Origin: SZUA-430 sp964647355
Lineage (GTDB): Bacteria > Pseudomonadota > Alphaproteobacteria > Micropepsales > Micropepsaceae
Direction of reading: 5' to 3'
Assembly (NCBI GenBank): GCA_964647355.1
Contig: CAZYGK010000011.1
Coordinates: 1-51,825 of the forward strand
DNA: 51,825 bases
Under the pieces are notes generated by a model. It saw only the letters and a program-made list of their open reading frames with translations. It did not search any database and was not told where the DNA came from. Position 1 is the first letter of the stretch, and each line of letters begins with the position of its first letter. The position numbers and the translations under genes are program-made. Shown in pieces: positions 49,404-51,825 of the stretch.

Positions 49404-50662
49404 TGCGTATCTTCAATCGGCTCTTCGTCAAGGTCTACCTTACGATCGTGGCCAGCCTTCTGATCGCGGTCGTCGCTTCGGCGCTCGTCTTCCGCTCGGG
49501 GCCAGAGGCCGATCAAGCGCGCAGCGCTTTCCGCATGGCGGGCGGTGTCCTCACCGCTTCGCTCGCCGACCCTGCCGCGTCGCCCGAGGCGCAGCGTGCC
49601 GCCGTCGAACGCCTCGCCCACCTCATCAATGCCGACCTCGCACTCTACAGCACCGATGGAGCGCTGATCGCATCTGCCGGCGAGCCGCTGCCGCCGCCCC
49701 GCGACGTTGAGAACGACGACAACGACGATCGTTGGATTCGCCACGGCCGCCGCCACGTGTGGACATTGCCGCTGAGCGACGGGCGCTCCGTCGTCGTACG
49801 CCCGCCCTTCGAGCACGGACGCCGCGGCCTTGGATTCTTCAGCCACCTCGCCATCGTCGCACTCTTGCTCGCGCTCGCAGCCTACCCGGTCGTACGCGGC
49901 ATAACGGGACGTCTGGAGCGTCTGCAAATGGGCGTCGAAAAGCTGGGCGCAGGCGACCTCACAGCCCGCGTGGAGATCGAAGGCAAAGACGAAGTTGCGG
50001 GCGTCGCCGAAAGCTTCAACCGCGCGGCCAGCCGCATCGAGGAGTTGGTCAAAGCGCACAAGATGCTGCTCGCCAACGCTTCGCACGAGTTGCGCACGCC
50101 GCTGACGCGCCTGCGCATGGGTATCGAGCTTTTGAAGGAGAAGGCCGATCCCGCACGCAAAGCCGACCTCGAGCAAGACATTGCCGAACTCGATCAACTG
50201 ATCGACGAGATACTGCTTTCAAGCCGCCTCGACGCGATGGATCGCCTCGACCGGACGGAGCCTGTCGACCTCCTGGCACTCGCGGCTGAAGAAGGGGCGC
50301 ACTATGAAGGCGCATCGGTCGCCGGAACTCCAGTCATGGTGCAGGGTGACGCGCGCCTCCTGCGCCGCCTCATCCGCAACCTGCTCGAAAACGCCAAGCG
50401 CCACGGCGCGCCGCCTATTGAGGTTGCCGTGGCGGCGGAACCCGCGGCCGCAACGCTCGCGGTCAGCGACCACGGCCCCGGCATCGCCGATGCCGATCGC
50501 GCCCGCATCTTCGAACCGTTCTTCCGCAAGGCGGGAAGCGCATCCACAGGCGCGGGCTTAGGCCTCGCGCTCGTCCGCCAGATCGCCCGCCGCCACGGCG
50601 GTGACGTAACGGTCGAGACGCGCGATGACCGCGCGACCTTCGTCCTGAGGTTGCCGCGCTAG
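49403..50662 (+). CDS. sensor histidine kinase
   Basis: A 419-residue membrane kinase. Helix 1 (about 8-30), a periplasmic sensor region to about 147 with a D/H-rich patch (E-N-D-D-N-D-D-R-W-I-R-H), helix 2 (about 149-166), and a HAMP domain follow. The HisKA box A-S-H-E-L-R-T-P has His228, and the ATPase has N-x-x-x-N-A-K-R-H near 330, D-H-G-P-G-I-A near 356-362 and G-x-G-L-G-L-A-L. It autophosphorylates and passes phosphate to the regulator encoded just before. The acidic/His periplasmic patch could sense a metal or interact with the Spy-like protein; this is inference. Confidence 0.94.
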   Translation: MRIFNRLFVKVYLTIVASLLIAVVASALVFRSGPEADQARSAFRMAGGVLTASLADPAASPEAQRAAVERLAHLINADLALYSTDGALIASAGEPLPPPRDVENDDNDDRWIRHGRRHVWTLPLSDGRSVVVRPPFEHGRRGLGFFSHLAIVALLLALAAYPVVRGITGRLERLQMGVEKLGAGDLTARVEIEGKDEVAGVAESFNRAASRIEELVKAHKMLLANASHELRTPLTRLRMGIELLKEKADPARKADLEQDIAELDQLIDEILLSSRLDAMDRLDRTEPVDLLALAAEEGAHYEGASVAGTPVMVQGDARLLRRLIRNLLENAKRHGAPPIEVAVAAEPAAATLAVSDHGPGIADADRARIFEPFFRKAGSASTGAGLGLALVRQIARRHGGDVTVETRDDRATFVLRLPR

Positions 50663-50735
50663 CCCCGTTGCGATGGCAGCGGCAGATGGCTACCGTGCCC
50701 GCAACAACGACAATCACCTCAAGGGCGGAAACTTC

Positions 50736-51825
50736 ATGACATCGGAGAACTCACGTCTCGCGCTGGTGGCGGCCGCAGTCGCTCTCGTGCTGGCGATTCC
50801 AATCCTCGGCCGCACGTTCGGCGGTCCGCCGACGACCATCGGCGACGTCGTCGAAGGCACGACGCCTGTCGACGTCAGCAAGGCACAGGCCGTCGCGCGC
50901 CGCATCGGCAGCGCCGTCAACAAGCTCGACGGCGCCCGCGTGGTCGCCGCCGACAGCGAGCCGCAGAACTGGCTTGCTCACGGCCGCACCTATGGCGAGC
51001 AACGCTTCTCGCCGCTGGACAAGATCAACACCACGAACGTGAAGGATCTAGGCCTCGCCTGGACCTACAACACCGGCACAATCCGCGGCCTCGAAGCCTC
51101 GCCCATCGTCGTCGACGGCGTGATGTTTGCGACCGGCTCGTGGAGCAAGGTCTACGCGCTCGACGCGAAGTCGGGTGAGGAACTGTGGACCTACGATCCC
51201 GAAGTGCCCGGCGAAACCGGCCGCAAGCCCTGCTGCGACGTCGTCAACCGTGGCGTCGCCGTTTGGAAGGGCCGCGTCTATGTCGGCACGCTCGACGGCA
51301 GGCTCGTCGCGCTCGATGCAAGAAGCGGCAAGCCGATCTGGGAAGTCCAAACCGTCGATCGCAACAAGCCCTACACAGTCACCGGCGCCCCGCGCATCGT
51401 GAAGGGCAAGGTGATTATCGGCAACGGCGGCGCCGAGCTTGGTGTGCGCGGCTACATCACCGCCTACGATGCGGAAACCGGCCGCCAACTCTGGCGCTTC
51501 TACACGGTCCCGGGCGACCCGCGCGTTCCGGTCGAGAACGAACACCTCAAAGCGGCGCTCCCGACCTGGAAAGCCGACACTGGTTCGGGTTGGAAGTACT
51601 GGGAGGTCGGCGGTGGCGGCACCGTGTGGGACTCGATGGCCTACGACCCCGATCTCGACCTGCTCTACATCGGCACCGGCAACGGCAGCCCGTGGAGCCG
51701 TTATCTCCGCTCGCCCGGCGGCGGCGATAATCTCTATGTGTCCTCGATCGTCGCGATCAAACCCGACACCGGCGAGATGGCCTGGCACTTCCAGGAAACG
51801 CCCGGCGACACCTGGGACTTCACGG
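50736..51825 (+). CDS. PQQ-dependent alcohol dehydrogenase, 3' truncated by window edge
   Basis: The frame opens at ATG 50736 and runs off the window; 363 residues are seen. An N-terminal hydrophobic segment (about 8-24) is a signal or anchor. The propeller domain follows: L-A-H-G-R-T-Y-G-E-Q-R-F-S-P-L near 80-94, then W motifs (L-W-T-Y-D-P) and the vicinal Cys pair C166-C167 (K-P-C-C-D-V-V-N-R-G), which forms the disulfide ring over PQQ in methanol/ethanol dehydrogenases. The visible Q-E-T-P-G-D-T-W-D-F resembles quinohemoprotein (type II) ADHs; whether a cytochrome c domain follows cannot be seen. It oxidises primary alcohols in the periplasm. Confidence 0.92.
   Translation, partial: MTSENSRLALVAAAVALVLAIPILGRTFGGPPTTIGDVVEGTTPVDVSKAQAVARRIGSAVNKLDGARVVAADSEPQNWLAHGRTYGEQRFSPLDKINTTNVKDLGLAWTYNTGTIRGLEASPIVVDGVMFATGSWSKVYALDAKSGEELWTYDPEVPGETGRKPCCDVVNRGVAVWKGRVYVGTLDGRLVALDARSGKPIWEVQTVDRNKPYTVTGAPRIVKGKVIIGNGGAELGVRGYITAYDAETGRQLWRFYTVPGDPRVPVENEHLKAALPTWKADTGSGWKYWEVGGGGTVWDSMAYDPDLDLLYIGTGNGSPWSRYLRSPGGGDNLYVSSIVAIKPDTGEMAWHFQETPGDTWDFT

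Noticed and set aside
1..51825. tRNA, rRNA, CRISPR arrays, riboswitches and insertion sequences
   Set aside because: None was recognised on reading; a covariance-model scan would be needed to exclude small RNAs.

Overview
The window is GC-rich, densely packed Gram-negative DNA. It reads as an alphaproteobacterium, because the UbiU/V/T proteins and the tight ATGA-coupled operons fit that class; order and genus cannot be read safely. The organism looks like a facultative anaerobe or denitrifier that can make ubiquinone without oxygen (ubiTUV), carries an nnrS gene and has many CRP/FNR-type palindromes. No rRNA, tRNA, CRISPR array, integrase or intact insertion sequence was recognised.

Region 1 (1-5433, mostly + strand) is an acyl-CoA catabolic operon: acyl-CoA dehydrogenase (cut by the window edge), zinc alcohol dehydrogenase, crotonase and a second acyl-CoA dehydrogenase. 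A limonene-epoxide-hydrolase-like protein, a ferritin-like protein and a short crotonase follow.

Region 2 (5464-23506) is the most interesting part. A minus-strand operon (10176 to 5464) encodes two different CrtI-like (phytoene-desaturase-fold) flavoproteins, two small membrane-anchored proteins that are paralogues of each other, and a TetR regulator. It has a perfect FNR-type box in front. Further right, two divergent acyl-CoA dehydrogenases share a control region with an FNR-type box and a TetR-like palindrome. The rightward one leads an operon of thiolase, acyl-CoA ligase, saccharopine-dehydrogenase-like reductase, ThDP enzyme and a two-gene RND efflux pump. The inferred theme is oxygen-independent activation and CoA-dependent breakdown of a hydrophobic, perhaps terpenoid, substrate. 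The substrate itself is not known.

Region 3 (23494-32652) holds ubiV-ubiU-ubiT (minus), a small membrane protein, a pyruvate-decarboxylase-type ThDP enzyme translationally coupled to nnrS, a carboxymuconolactone-decarboxylase-like protein, an epimerase and a third CrtI-like flavoprotein. FNR-type sites lie in the gaps.

Region 4 (32779-43580) is copper/heavy-metal handling: a Cys-rich periplasmic protein, a FixH-like lipoprotein, CusB- and CusA-like RND subunits, then CopA-type ATPase divergent from CsoR over a textbook operator. The two halves are separated by a non-native-looking block: a decayed 266-bp copy of part of the third CrtI-like gene, a DUF5681 protein and a ParB/DNA-methyltransferase fusion.

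Region 5 (43589-51825) looks like ordinary chromosome: a subtilisin-type autotransporter, a TauE-family permease, secF without secD beside it, a Spy/CpxP-like protein with a response regulator and histidine kinase, and the start of a PQQ-dependent alcohol dehydrogenase cut by the right edge.
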